Source: Aplectana chamaeleonis (taxonomy: Eukaryota; Nematoda; Chromadorea; Rhabditida; Cosmocercidae). From it: a stretch of 64,000 bases of DNA. The position numbers were made by a program, and so were the translations under genes. Where the stretch lies: assembly GCA_029168955.1 (NCBI GenBank), contig JAPDOI010000021.1:3586501-3650500 (forward strand), written 5' to 3'. The notes beneath the pieces are model-generated. The model did not search any database. It had not been told where the DNA came from and saw nothing but the letters and a program-made list of their open reading frames with translations. Shown here piece after piece: positions 21,808-31,130 of the stretch; position 1 is the stretch's first letter, and every line of letters starts with the position of its first letter.

Positions 21808-22005
21808 TATATCGAAACCAGTTATACATGTTAATTGAGCCATTCTATCCTTGAAATTTGCTCGTACCATATAGAAATCCTGCGAAATTGTGATATTGAT
21901 ACTTTCTGAGAAGATTGAAAAGCTAGCGCGAAAAGCCTGCTCTAATGCAAAAATCTGTTCCACGGCCAATAAGTCAATTGGATAACATTATTCGTCCAGT
22001 TTTGG
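21808..22005 (-). repeat. Right arm of the outer inverted repeat
   Basis: This is the reverse-complement partner of 18011-18225 (ATATCGAAACCAG, GAGCCATTCTATCCTTGAAA, TGTGATATTGATACTTTCTG, GGATAACATTATTCGTCCAG). Confidence 0.8.
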
Positions 22006-22684
22006 TCCTACAACGACAACGTGCACCAGTATTTCCGCAAGTGTTGGACGCTTGCCAATTTTCAAATTGGCTGTCAACATCGAGATTTTTCTTTTCGTTC
22101 TTGTGGTCTACATTTCTTCCTTTGCTGTCAAATTCTCATAATTTTCTGCTATACCTAGGACCGATAATTTCCAGCTATAATAAGTGAATTGGGCTGTATG
22201 TTGAAGTGTTGCGGTTTCATAAAGAAAAGCCCCAGAGTTTGGAGAAACTGGTTTTCGTACTTATCCTGGCTATATCTTATTGAAACTTGTTTGAAATTTT
22301 ATTATGTTGTAGGGCATTGTAAACAAAAAAACTATACCTGGGACCTACATAATTTTGGATTTTGCATGCACAGTTTGTTTCTGTGGTGAGGAAATGAACT
22401 GAATCTGTCACAATATTGTAAACTCGTTATTATTTTGTAAATTCGTTATTATTTTCAGTTTATATTGAACAAACTTTGCGACGTTTTTTTTCATTTTTTG
22501 CGACGGGGTCGATTGCGGCGCGGTCGCGGCGCGCTTCTACTAGCGCATCGCCAGAGCACGGTTTCCGTCCTCACTTTCAGTCATAGCGGTGTACTTGTCA
22601 GTGAGAGGCAGTTCCGTATAGTAGCAATAACTTTATTGATGAAGAATCATGGAATTTTGGCTTAGATTACGTCACAATCTCAAT
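22006..22684. other. No gene recognised
   Basis: This stretch is AT-rich to 22480, followed by a GC-rich tract at 22500-22560. It could contain the upstream region of the candidate exon at 22685, but I see no diagnostic promoter element. Confidence 0.35.
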
Positions 22685-22794
22685 ATGGCAGAACCAGAAC
22701 TGAATGAAATGGCTAATCAAAGTGGAATTCAAAGAGCGCTGGATACCAATTTGTTCCTTGCTTGCGTTAAGTGCCCTGCTAGTCGTGAGTGTAG
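22685..22794 (+). CDS. Possible first exon of an unknown gene
   Basis: An ATG opens MAEPELNEMANQSGIQRALD and runs about 36 codons to a good 5' splice consensus (AGTC|GTGAGT at 22795). The composition looks protein-like and includes a CVKC pair. No continuation exon can be identified before the MULE-type MITE at 22916, and reading through the donor meets a stop at 22811-22813. It may be a chance frame. Confidence 0.22.
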
Positions 22795-22915
22795 TTTAAG
22801 CTAGCAAAAAGTCAAATACACTTCAAAAATAACGAAATAGTCGGGCTTGAGCTGAAAGGCAGGGTCCAGCAGCCCGCTTGCAAGGTTCTCGCCGGATTAG
22901 CGACCGACTATAAGA

Positions 22916-23871
22916 CAAGAACGATAGTTAAGTGCGCCAGAACGGGGCTACCGTAATCTTAGTCGTAAAATAAATTGTTTGGAGACGGTTTTTCACGGAC
23001 TGAACAACTCAATCGACGCCAGATATTGGCGTTTCGTTCGTCAGGGTCGTGTTAGCGCTCAGTTCATAAAGAACGTTAAGACGGTTTTGTTATTGGAAAG
23101 CTCAGTGGAAGGACACAACGACTTTTTTATTTCAATTTCAATGTTTACGTCTATTCTCTACGTGAGAGCAAAATAATGTTCAAGAGTTAGGCCGAAGACT
23201 CATGAGGTTTTCAAGCATTGGCTTCACAAAACTGAAGATTTCACCAAATCTTCATGTGGAGAACGAGAGAGTCTGTGAAAGGTGAAACAAATCGCCTTCT
23301 CACGAAATCGGTCGAAAACTGAATATGGGTACCACAAAAACTAATGTTAACAGGAAATTGTCAGGTAGCAGTTTTATTGTCTCATTCATTGTCTGTGTGG
23401 ATTTTCATGGCAAGCCAGTCATATTGGGAAAAGAATTGCTGGAACTAGCAAAGATTCATAGGTATTAGGTTTGAAGTAAACTGCTGGTTACTTTCCGTGA
23501 TACCCGTAAACAAGCTTTTCCTACTAGAATATCATGGTAGGCAAAGGATTTCCTTTGAAAAAAATATTACTGATTGTTTTTGTAAGTAATTTGAAGAAAA
23601 TCACGAATGTTATCGCAAACTGATATCTGAATCACGGAAATTTCTGAGTACGCCTATAAAATGATCATTCCAACTCCTACCATTACCACAAATTCCAAAA
23701 ACCTTTTAGATAAGAAAGAAATCTGGAGAAAAGACAGTTTTTCATTTTTGCAATATCTGATTGTCGCCGTCGAATAAGTTGTTTCGTCCGTGACCAACCG
23801 TCCCCAAACAGTTCATTTTACGGCTTAGATTACGGTAGCCCGAATCTGGCGCACTTAACTATCGTTCTTGT
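22916..23871. mobile_element. Mutator-like MITE with 9 bp target duplication
   Basis: The terminal inverted repeats are about 85-90 bp (ACAAGAACGATAGTTAAGTG at the left; the mirror image ends at 23871), with small gaps. GACTATAAG occurs on both sides (22907-22915 and 23872-23880). Long terminal repeats with a 9 bp duplication are typical of Mutator-like elements. The 956 bp element has no transposase frame; the open frame at 22979-23176 starts inside the terminal repeat and is not recognisable. Confidence 0.88.
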
Positions 23872-24101
23872 GACTATAAGAACTTTTTATTCGGGAAAAT
23901 CTACGATCCCAACGGTATTATATCGAAATGTTTCGCATTCCTAACATGTAAAATGCTTCAAATTAAATTTTCTAGTTAGCTCGGGGAATTTTCGCAAGCG
24001 ATCTCAATTACTGCTTAAAAAACCTTGACTAGGTTATATTCCTGTGGTTTGTACAACGAATTTCTCATAATTTTGGTATCTACCAGAGAATCGGTATCTA
24101 C

Positions 24102-24663
24102 CAGAGCCACCGTGGCTGTCAACAATATATTCAGAGGACTGGGAACAAGAAATAGCGCGGTACTACTTAGAGCCTTTAAAACCTACGTGAGACCTATTCT
24201 TGAGTATGGGACACCAGTGTATTGTCCGCACAAATAGAAAAGCATAGTCAAACTTGAAAAGGTGCAAAACGGGTTTACAAGAAAGTTAATGGTCAGGAAG
24301 CTCGGTTTTTGCCATTATCAACAAATGCCATCTGCAGAAACCAGGAATAGTGAGCCCAAACTGCCATCTCTTCTGGTAAGGAGAGAGTTGAACGACTTAC
24401 TGCTGCTTCATAAAATTCTGTATCAACCGGACTTTGGTCTCCGGCCTGGATGTATTGTCGAGGTGAGAACATCAAGTACCAGGGGAGGAGCTTCAAAAAT
24501 CGTGCGCAAAAATTCAAACCGAAACTGCAGGCGCTTTTTCTTCATAAATAGGGCGACCCCGGCATTCGAACGGCTTCGTAGGCTAAAATCAATCCCTGTG
24601 AGCAATAAGGCATTTAGAAAACTTGTAACTGAACACTTCGAGAACGAGCGTGGCGAGCGCTAA
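24102..24663 (+). pseudogene. 5'-truncated CR1-like LINE: RT C-terminal end
   Basis: The first part reads VAVNNIFRGLGTRNSAVLL then AFKTYVRPILEYGTPVYCPH. A stop at 24235-24237 follows, and then RKLMVRKLG, LVRRELNDLLLLHKIL and ATPAFERLRRLKSIP, ending in the stop at 24661. YVRPILEYGTPVWSP-type motifs and the 'R-R-x-x-D-L-x-x-L-y-K' helix are the C-terminal end of LINE RT proteins. Only the last ~190 codons remain, as is usual for 5'-truncated insertions. Confidence 0.85.
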
Positions 24664-25291
24664 TCCTTCGCGGGGCATTTTCCTTGTCTCTACAACATTA
24701 TGGGCTATACGTGTATCTGCTTTGAATTCATTACACTACCTGATCAAAAACTGGTAGTTTTCCCGTGTTCCTGATGTATGCCTTTTTGCTGATTTCGTTT
24801 GTTGTTCGTTGCACATAGGTCTGGTACACAGGCTTATGTAAATAAATAAATTTCCTGTAACCTCGTTCTTCTAGAAACACATTTTTTTTTCGTTCCAAAA
24901 ATGCACTATCCCCCTTGGAAAAATTTCCGAAAATTTCTACCACCCCCGTTAGCAAGCTATCCAGTCCTGCTCGACCCTGTTGATAGGAGCTTTTTGTAGT
25001 TGTAAGGATATTGCGGTATAGATGCAGAACGTTTCTCAATTTTTTCAATAGCTTTCAGTCTCGGAGTGAGCGAAATTTTGACGTACACGCTGAACATTCT
25101 TCGGGGACAATTTGGACTGTCGATGACAACTCGCCATTAATAAGGCTTTATTTAAATCCTATGAAAAGTAGTCTGAGGAGTTTTATATTCACTAAACACT
25201 TTCGTTTACTGTGAAGTTTAACCATTTCTCCTAAAGTGACGTTTGGATCCAGCAGTAAGAAGCTTCACTGCATACATGGGAAGACTACTAT
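24664..25291. other. LINE 3' flank and unassigned sequence
   Basis: The first ~80 bp may be LINE 3' UTR. The minus-strand frame at 24731-25048 has no recognisable motif. CCTGCTCGACCCTG at 24966-24979 resembles a hAT-type MITE end, but no partner end or duplication was found. Confidence 0.4.
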
Positions 25292-25299
25292 AGCCCTTG

Positions 25300-25616
25300 C
25301 AGGTTTGAGCAGGGTTGCGACTTTGCGTAACGGGGGGGGTCGTAAAAATTTTCGAAAAATTTGGACAAAAATGAAGAAATGGGGGGGCTCGTAGAAATCT
25401 TGGAGAAAAAAATGGAATTCTGAAAAAAATTGAAGTTTGTTTTTAATACCGCAAATTTGAGATTTTTCCCAGCTTTTCACTCGGAAAAAAATGAAGAAAA
25501 TTTTCATTTCGAGAGAGGGGACCGTAAAAGTTTCTCAAATTTCTGCGACATTTCGGTGAACAGGGGGGGGGGGCTTAGCTTCATCGAAAAATGACGCAAT
25601 GGCCTGCTCAACCCTG
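25300..25616. mobile_element. hAT-type MITE, 8 bp target duplication
   Basis: The left end CAGGTTTGAGCAGGGTTGCG pairs with the right end, whose reverse complement starts CAGGGTTGAGCAGGCC. AGCCCTTG is duplicated at 25292-25299 and 25617-25624. The 317 bp interior holds G-runs and A-rich tracts and is non-coding. It belongs to the same broad family as 6351-6727 (CAGG ends, GCGAC words, C/G homopolymers). Confidence 0.92.
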
Positions 25617-25654
25617 AGCCCTTGTTAGATGCCTTCAATTTCACCTACGAGGTA

Positions 25655-25817
25655 TGGTTAGGTCCGCGGCCTGTTTCCTCAAGAAAAAAACGTGTAAATT
25701 CAAATCGCGGCTGGCGTGGCGGTTTAAATCTCAATCTCTGAGAATTAAACCGCCGCGCCAGCCGCGGTTTGAATTTAAACGTTTTTTTCTTGAGGACACA
25801 GGCCACGGACCTAACTG
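25655..25817. mobile_element. 163 bp palindromic MITE, TA target, copy B
   Basis: This copy is nearly identical to the one at 19349-19509: ends TGGTTAGGTCCGCGGCC and GGCCACGGACCTAACTG, flanked by TA (25653-25654 and 25818-25819). The same CAAGAAAAAAACG arms and CGCGGCTGGCGTGGCGG core are present. High similarity of the two copies implies fairly recent activity. Confidence 0.92.
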
Positions 25818-25906
25818 TATCTGCACTCGATCTCAACGGAAGCATTTGGAAAAATCTATCTCTGAATGGTTAGATGTATTGGAAACATCCGGTTGGAGAG
25901 CATTTT

Positions 25907-26032
25907 TAGTTCCTTCTTCTTCTTCTTCTTTGCAGCCACATTGAGGGTTTTGTCATAGGTTGAGAAACTGGGCGACCAGAAACGGATTCGTCTATAAGTC
26001 CATTACGGTCAGCGTGGTGGGCGTGGTCACAG

Positions 26033-26034
<2 letters not shown>
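25907..26034 (-). mobile_element. 3' fragment of the 27.7-31.1 kb LINE family
   Basis: CTTCTTCTTCTTTGCAGCC followed by a diverged match to 27666-27790 (GGTTTTGTCATAGGTTGAG, GGGCGACCAGAAACGGATTC, GTCCATTACGGTCAG). On the minus strand this is the extreme 3' end of the element with its (GAA)n tail. Only about 130 bp remain. Confidence 0.75.

Positions 26035-26078
<44 letters not shown>
26035..26078. repeat. (CA)n microsatellite
   Basis: About 21 uninterrupted CA units lie between the LINE fragment and the palindrome. Confidence 0.98.
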
Positions 26079-26079
<1 letters not shown>

Positions 26080-26438
26080 CGAATAATTTCGAGTCATCCT
26101 ATAAATGGATTTTTCTCTTGAATGGCAAAATGCTTCGAGCCATCTTCGGTTTTCAGACAACAAGTAAGAGGTAAGCTTCTCATAGGTCATGTCATGGTAG
26201 AATTCTTCGCCTTCACAAAATCATAATTATCAATTATTCGAAAAGAGTCGATTTCGAGTCATAGTCGACTATTTTTTCGAATAATTGATAATTATGATTT
26301 TGTGAAGGCAAAGAATTCTACCATGACATGACCTATGAGAAGCTTACCTCTTACTTGTTATCTGAAAACCGAAGATGGCTCGAAGCATTTTGTCATTTGA
26401 AAGAAAAATCTATTTATAGGATGACTCGAGTTATTCGA
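26079..26438. repeat. 360 bp palindrome (foldback element)
   Basis: The left arm 26079-26240 and right arm 26277-26438 are near-identical inverted copies. The ends are TCGAATAATTTCGAGTCATC and GATGACTCGAGTTATTCGA, and the inner ends are CAATTATTCG and CGAATAATTG. The central loop of about 36 bp is itself rich in GTCGA. It probably is a MITE; the (CA)n tract at its left hides any target duplication. It lies 350 bp upstream of the RAD21 start codon. Confidence 0.88.
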
Positions 26439-26784
26439 TGCTGAAGTATAATAGTTAGTAGGATACAGGGTCAATCGGACCCTTGTCCAATATCTCAACA
26501 AACTCAGGTCTCCATTGGTGACCAAAATTTTCAAAAAAAAATCGAACATTTTCTCCTCTCGTAGTTTAAAAATTAGAAAAATTCAGAACTGAAATACCTC
26601 AAAAAATATTGGAGATCATACTCTCGGCACCATGAGATTAGTTTCCCTAAGGGGCTGTACTGCTGATCTACCTCAATCAACCTTTTTTCTTGTCACGAAC
26701 CGCTTCGTTTTTTAACGCATAGACAGCTCGATTCCATTCCCTGTCTTGTTTCACGCACAACTAAAGGGATTGCTTCCATTTCAG
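26439..26784. other. Upstream region of the RAD21 exons
   Basis: No promoter element can be named. The region ends in a nematode-like acceptor CCATTTCAG (to 26784) three bases before the ATG. This is where a spliced leader or a 5' UTR exon would be joined. Confidence 0.5.
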
Positions 26785-26787
26785 GAA

Positions 26788-27308
26788 ATGTTTTATGCAC
26801 AATTTGTTTTATCGAAGAAGGGTCCACTTGCCAAAATATGGCTGGCTGCACATTGGGAAAAGAAGCTTTCGAAAGCGCAGATTTACGAGACGAACGTTCA
26901 GGATGCTGTGGACGAAATATTGCAACCTAAGGTTCAGGAGTTGTTTCTCAGATGTCGTCACTCATCGCCTCAACAACTTGCTTGTTCTAGGTCAAAATGG
27001 CCCTGCGAACCACTGGCCATCTTTTGCTTGGTATTGTTCGAATATACTCGAGAAAAGCCAAGTATTTGCTTGCTGATTGTAATGAGGCCTTCCTTAAAAT
27101 CAAAATGGCGTTTCGTTCGGGACCGGTTGAAATGATCGAAGATGGAAAGGAGGCTCCATTCAATGCCATTTCGCTCCCAGAGGTATGGTTTTCTGCCTGC
27201 TGTTTTGCTGTTGTTGTTTTACAATGTATGCATTTGTTGTAGGTTTACACAGACTTCGATTCAGCGCTGCCAGAATTTAACGAAGTCGAGTTTGCTAGTC
27301 ATTTACAG
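26788..27308 (+). CDS. rad21: Cohesin subunit RAD21/SCC1, N-terminal part (3 exons)
   Basis: RAD21 is the kleisin that closes the cohesin ring around sister chromatids; its N-terminal domain binds the SMC3 neck. Exons: 26788-26931 (48 codons, [20 protein letters not shown]...), 26991-27182 (64 codons, [20 protein letters not shown]... [19 protein letters not shown]) and 27243-27308 (22 codons, [15 protein letters not shown]...). All joins are in phase 0 and use GT-AG, with introns of 59 and 60 bp. The 134 residues cover the whole Rad21/Rec8 N-terminal domain without a stop. A donor follows (CAG|GTAGTT). A next exon after TTTTCAG at 27330 would read FLQLIQSANA and stop. The separase-site region and the C-terminal SMC1-binding winged helix are not found in the window. 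It is either the head of a gene with a long transposon-filled intron or a truncated duplicate. Confidence 0.9.
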
Positions 27309-27616
27309 GTAGTTGTTTTCCTTAAGATGTTTTCAGTTTCTCCAGCTAATTCAATCAGCGAACGCCTGACAAGGGAAAGTTGGGTAGGAAAAGTGGTCAT
27401 TCCAAGATGAATGAATACGCGTTTCTAGAATCACCTCTGGACGTATAATCCGAATATATCCTCAAGAACCGCCTACCACCTCGCCGAACGAAGGTATAGG
27501 CGTTGTCAAAGCTTCTTGAAAACCATGAGGCAATTTTAGTGTTTCCAGAAATCGCTTCGTCATTGTATCCAAACTTTCATTTCGGTTTAGTTGGTGCGCA
27601 AAGCATGAATTTCGGC
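27309..27616 (+). other. Sequence after RAD21 exon 3: intron or decayed exons
   Basis: A TTTTCAG at 27324-27330 could open a fourth exon, but its phase-0 reading stops at a TGA after ten codons. Another frame reads RTPDKGKLGRKSGHSKMNEY before a stop. No further match to the RAD21 middle region is seen before the transposon end at 27617. Confidence 0.4.
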
Positions 27617-27703
27617 TAAAGGCAGTGTTCACGATAAAATGAATAGGTGTGATGCTTGTTCATTATCTTCTTCTTCTTCTTTGCAGCCGCAGGAAGGTTT
27701 TTG

Positions 27704-29846
27704 TCAAAGGTTCAAGAAACGGGCGACTGAAACCGGATTCGTCCACAAATCCATTGTTGTCAGAGTGGTAGGCCTCTTTGGGCAATCGAATAGGTGTTCA
27801 GTTGTGTGGCCACGGCTACTGCAGTCCGGGCACTCGTCTGGCTTACTGCGATCGATCTTATGCAAGTATGACATCAGCATAGGGGAATGACCGCAGCGTA
27901 ACGAGGCAAGGGTACTTCTAGCCCGCCTACCGAGTTCCGTCTCGGTGTTGCTGACTATGGGTGGTACGACCCCCAATATGGGATTGACGGTCATCCTACT
28001 CAAGTGATCCCTGACGAACTTGGTGTGCTCCGCACGTAAAAGACGCAGACGATCCAGTTGGGAGTCCGTCCATCTTTGTATATTGACTTTCTCGGGAGCA
28101 TCCGCAAAAGGCCTTCTGATATGTCTCTCTCACGGGATTCATGATCCTTCTTAATGGGTGGTCAGGCTGCTTGACAATGTTAATAACCAGTTGCTGCGCT
28201 TGGAGTTGGCAGTGCTCCTTAACCGGCAGAACTCGGGCCTCAGCATGAAGATGTTCCACTGGGGTGCTTTTAGTACACCCTGTGGCAATCCGAAGTGCAG
28301 CATTTTGAACTCGCTGCATCTTTGTCCACGATGACTCCGATATCATATGTTGCCATACCGGTGCAGCGTACTCCAACGCCGGCTGCAATATTGCCTTGTA
28401 GGTTGTCAATATTGTCTCCTTGCTGCTTCTTCCCCACGACGTACCGCCCAGAGCTCGTAGAACGTTGAGCTTTGCTTTCACTGTAGCCTGTTTCTGCTCA
28501 GTATTCTTGTGGAACCTCAACGAAGGATCCAATACTAGGCCGAGCAGCTTAGGGAACCGTGCTGCAGGGAGACGAGCGTCTTCCCAATTCACAACGGGGT
28601 GAGCGCAGTGTTCCTTGGGGTCAGTGGAGAAAACTGATACAGATGATTTAGCGGCAGAGACAGTGAGCATCATATCATCGAGAAAGCTTTTCAGAACGAT
28701 GAGGTAGCTATTGATCTTGCGTGCAGCTATATTAATGTCTCTGTCTCGGCACAAGATGGTGATGTGATCCGCATACGCAGCGACTTTGATGTCATTTGGG
28801 GGGACGGGCAAATCTTCCAGGTAAAGACTGAACAGAGCAGGCGATATGACTCCTCCTTGAGGGACACCGGCAGCGATCGGGATGCTGTTAGACACATGCC
28901 CCTGAAACAGCACTTTTGCTCGGCACCCTTTGATGAGTGCAGTAATCCATCGCTTCTGCCAAGGCGGGATGGTGGACCACAATAGCTTCTCAGACAGTAT
29001 GCCCAAGTTGACAGTGTCAAACGCCTTCGTGAGGCCCAGGGCTACTCCAACAGTGCGTTGAGGCTTGGTGGCGTTGAAGCCATCCAAAACATAGCTCATA
29101 ATCTCCAGCAGCGCCGTGGTGGTAGAGTGTAATTTGCGGAATCCGTGCTGGTGCTGCTGATTGTTATTATGCTCGGCCAGCTCCTTGACGACCAGTTTCT
29201 CAGCGACCTTTGTCATTGGTGATAACAGACTTATTGGCCTGTATCCCTTAGCCGTCGATGGCGATTTACCTGGCTTGGGCAACGGAACGACGCTTGCCAT
29301 TTTCCAGTCTTGCGGTAAGATGCACGTTCGAAAGGATGTGTTGATGACGTCAGCCAGGATTGGCATAATCTCAGTCGGCAGTTTCTTCAAGACCGCTGGA
29401 CTAATGCCATCCGGCCCTACAGCCTTCGAGTTGCGCATCTCTTTGATCACCTTTTCAATCTGCGCGGGCGTCACAGCTTCTGCTTCACTCATGAGTGGCA
29501 ACTTACAGAGCTCTCTTACAGTCACTCGATTCTGTTTCCATCTCTTAGCCTGAGTTACGAAAAAATTCTTTCCGAGAGCAGTTGCAGCCTCCTTTCCCGA
29601 TTTGAAGACTCCATTTTCAAACTCGATCGTAGAGTAGGTGGTGGAGGTGCTCTTGCCCGAGATCTTCTCTAGAACTTTCCAAGTTGACGCTCCATCTCTC
29701 TTGAAATTCATCTTCTCCGTGAATTTCTCCCAACACTCCTTCTTGTGCTTGTCCAGATCTCGCTTAATCTCGTTGTCCAGCTCAGCAATGGTCGGATCCA
29801 GGTGATCTGCCACTCTCTTTGCATCCCTTGTCCTTATCTTCTCCAA
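27704..29846 (-). pseudogene. LINE reverse transcriptase, active-site aspartates lost
   Basis: The main open frame runs 29846-27996 (616 codons), then shifts frame into 28003-27704. Fingers: SKAVGPDGISPAVLKK (about residues 140-155), PLPKPGKSPSTAKGYRPISL, HQHGFRKLHSTTTALLEI. Motif A reads VALGLTKAFDTVN, with glycine 271 (codon 29036-29034) where the family has the catalytic aspartate. Motif B: GVPQGGVISPALFSLYL. Motif C reads AAYADHITIL, with histidine 361 (codon at 28766-28764) in place of the second aspartate of YADD. Thumb: LQPALEYAAPVWQHM. The tail has CPDCSSRGHTTEHLFDC, a zinc-binding-like segment. The frame is long but the enzyme must be dead. Confidence 0.92.
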
Positions 29847-29927
29847 GATTTCCTGGTGACATTGGGAAAGAAGGTCTTAACTCGGCCTCCGGAATGGCGG
29901 CTTTCATTGCCTTGCGAATCGCGTCCG

Positions 29928-30701
29928 TCAAGTGACTTCTTTCTGGTGCACGTTTCCATTCCATGGGTAGTCATCCACATGGCGAAGTGCCACCTCCCTG
30001 AACAAGCGCCAGTCTGCAAGGCAAAGATTAAGATAAGACCTTTGACGGATACCTGAATAAGGAGTAAGAGAATTAGAGAGATCGACATGGACAAAGACGG
30101 GGATATGATCACTGGAGAGAGTTGTAGCGGTCGACCAAGAGCAGGCGCTGGAGAGATTAGATGAAACAAGAGAAATGTCTGGACTAGAGGATCGGCAGTT
30201 GGCCGGGAGACGAGTGGGCTGATCATCGTTGAGAATGACCAGATCGCACTCTTCCGCCCATTCTTCGACGTCTTCTCCTCTAGCGTCAGTGTCAAGCGAC
30301 GAGCAGAATGTATGAGCATTGAAGTCGTCTGCGAAGACAACAGGGGGTAAAAGGGAGCAGTCGTACAACTGCTTGAGTGAGGGAATAGGGTCATAAGATT
30401 GGGGACAGGACGTGGTAGGAGGGATATAGATATTAAAAAGAGATATAGGTGTTTTAAGAGGGAGATGGATAGGTAGGTACTCGAGAGTACCGTCCTTAGG
30501 TGTGTTTGGTATGATATGAGAGGGTAGATTTGATAATACGAAAGTAGAAACTCCTCCGCCGAGAGATGACTTTGGAGCGTGATAAGCTGTGTAGCCAGGA
30601 ATGTTAGGGTGTCGAGCAGTAGCGGAAGGAGACAGCTTGGTTTCCTGAACCATAATGATATCAGGATGATGAGTACGAGCAAAAAGAGAGAGTTCAGACA
30701 A
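29928..30701 (-). pseudogene. LINE endonuclease domain
   Basis: Motifs of the apurinic-type endonuclease appear in order: LSELSLFARTHHPDIIMVQE, LGGGVSTFVLS, VVFADDFNAH, SSSPDISLVS and TTLSSDHIPVFVHV. These carry the conserved QET, DFNAH, SPDIS and SDH residues, so the domain itself looks intact. Upstream homology (PLSIVHINLNSLHAK) continues in frame beyond the first methionine to about 30760. Downstream the frame stops at 29928, and the link to the RT passes through two other frames (29964-29850), showing at least two frameshifts. Confidence 0.9.
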
Positions 30702-30771
30702 CTTGGCATGAAGGCTATTGAGGTTAATATGAACAATAGAGAGGGGGCGGTTGGTAAATGAGGAATCAGAG

Positions 30772-31086
30772 TTACTGGGGGCAGAGCACAGAACAACGGA
30801 AGGAAGGATTGTGATGCCTCACAGAACTGAGACCCGAACAGGAGAAGTGCACCCACCTTTGGCATCCAAAACATTGGACGCTGGTTCCATACCAATTGAC
30901 ATCTCTGTCGCATGTGGCACATGGGTACTTCTTCTTCTGAGCGGGTCCTGGATTCCTCTCGACGCCGGCCATTTGTAGTAGAATCCTTAGGAGAGCTGCA
31001 GCCAGCCAGCATCTCTCCCATGACAAAAACCGTCCACGCGGAGGGGTTGACGTCGGTTTGCACGGAGGTGGTCTTCTTTCCTCCAC
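30772..31086 (-). pseudogene. LINE N-terminal ORF: 2A-like motif and PHD-like finger
   Basis: The frame contains AGVERNPGPA (about residues 41-50). It is close to the 2A ribosome-skipping consensus D-V/I-E-x-N-P-G-P, which is known at the N-terminus of several non-LTR elements; here glycine replaces the leading aspartate. A zinc finger follows, CATCD...VQCFGCQRWVHFSCSGL, with the C-x2-C ... C-x2-C ... H-x2-C spacing of PHD fingers. The frame ends at a stop at 30772, just before the endonuclease frame. The same N-terminus, with the same AGVERNPGPA, is found in the fragment at 34454-34636, so the glycine is a family feature and not a mutation of this copy. Confidence 0.8.
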
Positions 31087-31130
31087 ACTGCCACGGCACG
31101 AACGTACGACATCTCGGCAGCTTCATTATC

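Larger units (their letters stand above)
27666..31130 (-). mobile_element. Near full-length LINE with PHD-like finger, EN and RT
   Basis: In minus-strand order: an N-terminal ORF with a 2A-like motif and PHD-like zinc finger (31086-30772), an endonuclease (30701-29928), a reverse transcriptase (29846-27996), a C-terminal cysteine-histidine segment (28003-27704) and a (GAA)n tail (27681-27666). The layout and the GHSPMLMSYLHKI plus CPDCSSRGHTTEHLFDCP ending fit the I/Ingi/Jockey side of the non-LTR tree; the exact clade is uncertain. Frameshifts separate the modules. Fragments of the same family lie at 25907-26034 (3' end) and 34454-34636 (5' end). Confidence 0.9.

Noticed and set aside
24731..25048. 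105-codon minus-strand frame after the LINE fragment
   Set aside because: There are no motifs, no splice sites that extend it, and it lies in a patch of low-complexity A/T and C runs. A hAT-like end at 24966-24979 within it had no partner end or duplication, so no element is called.
29161..29553. 130-codon plus-strand frame and others opposite the LINE
   Set aside because: They are antisense shadows of the reverse transcriptase.
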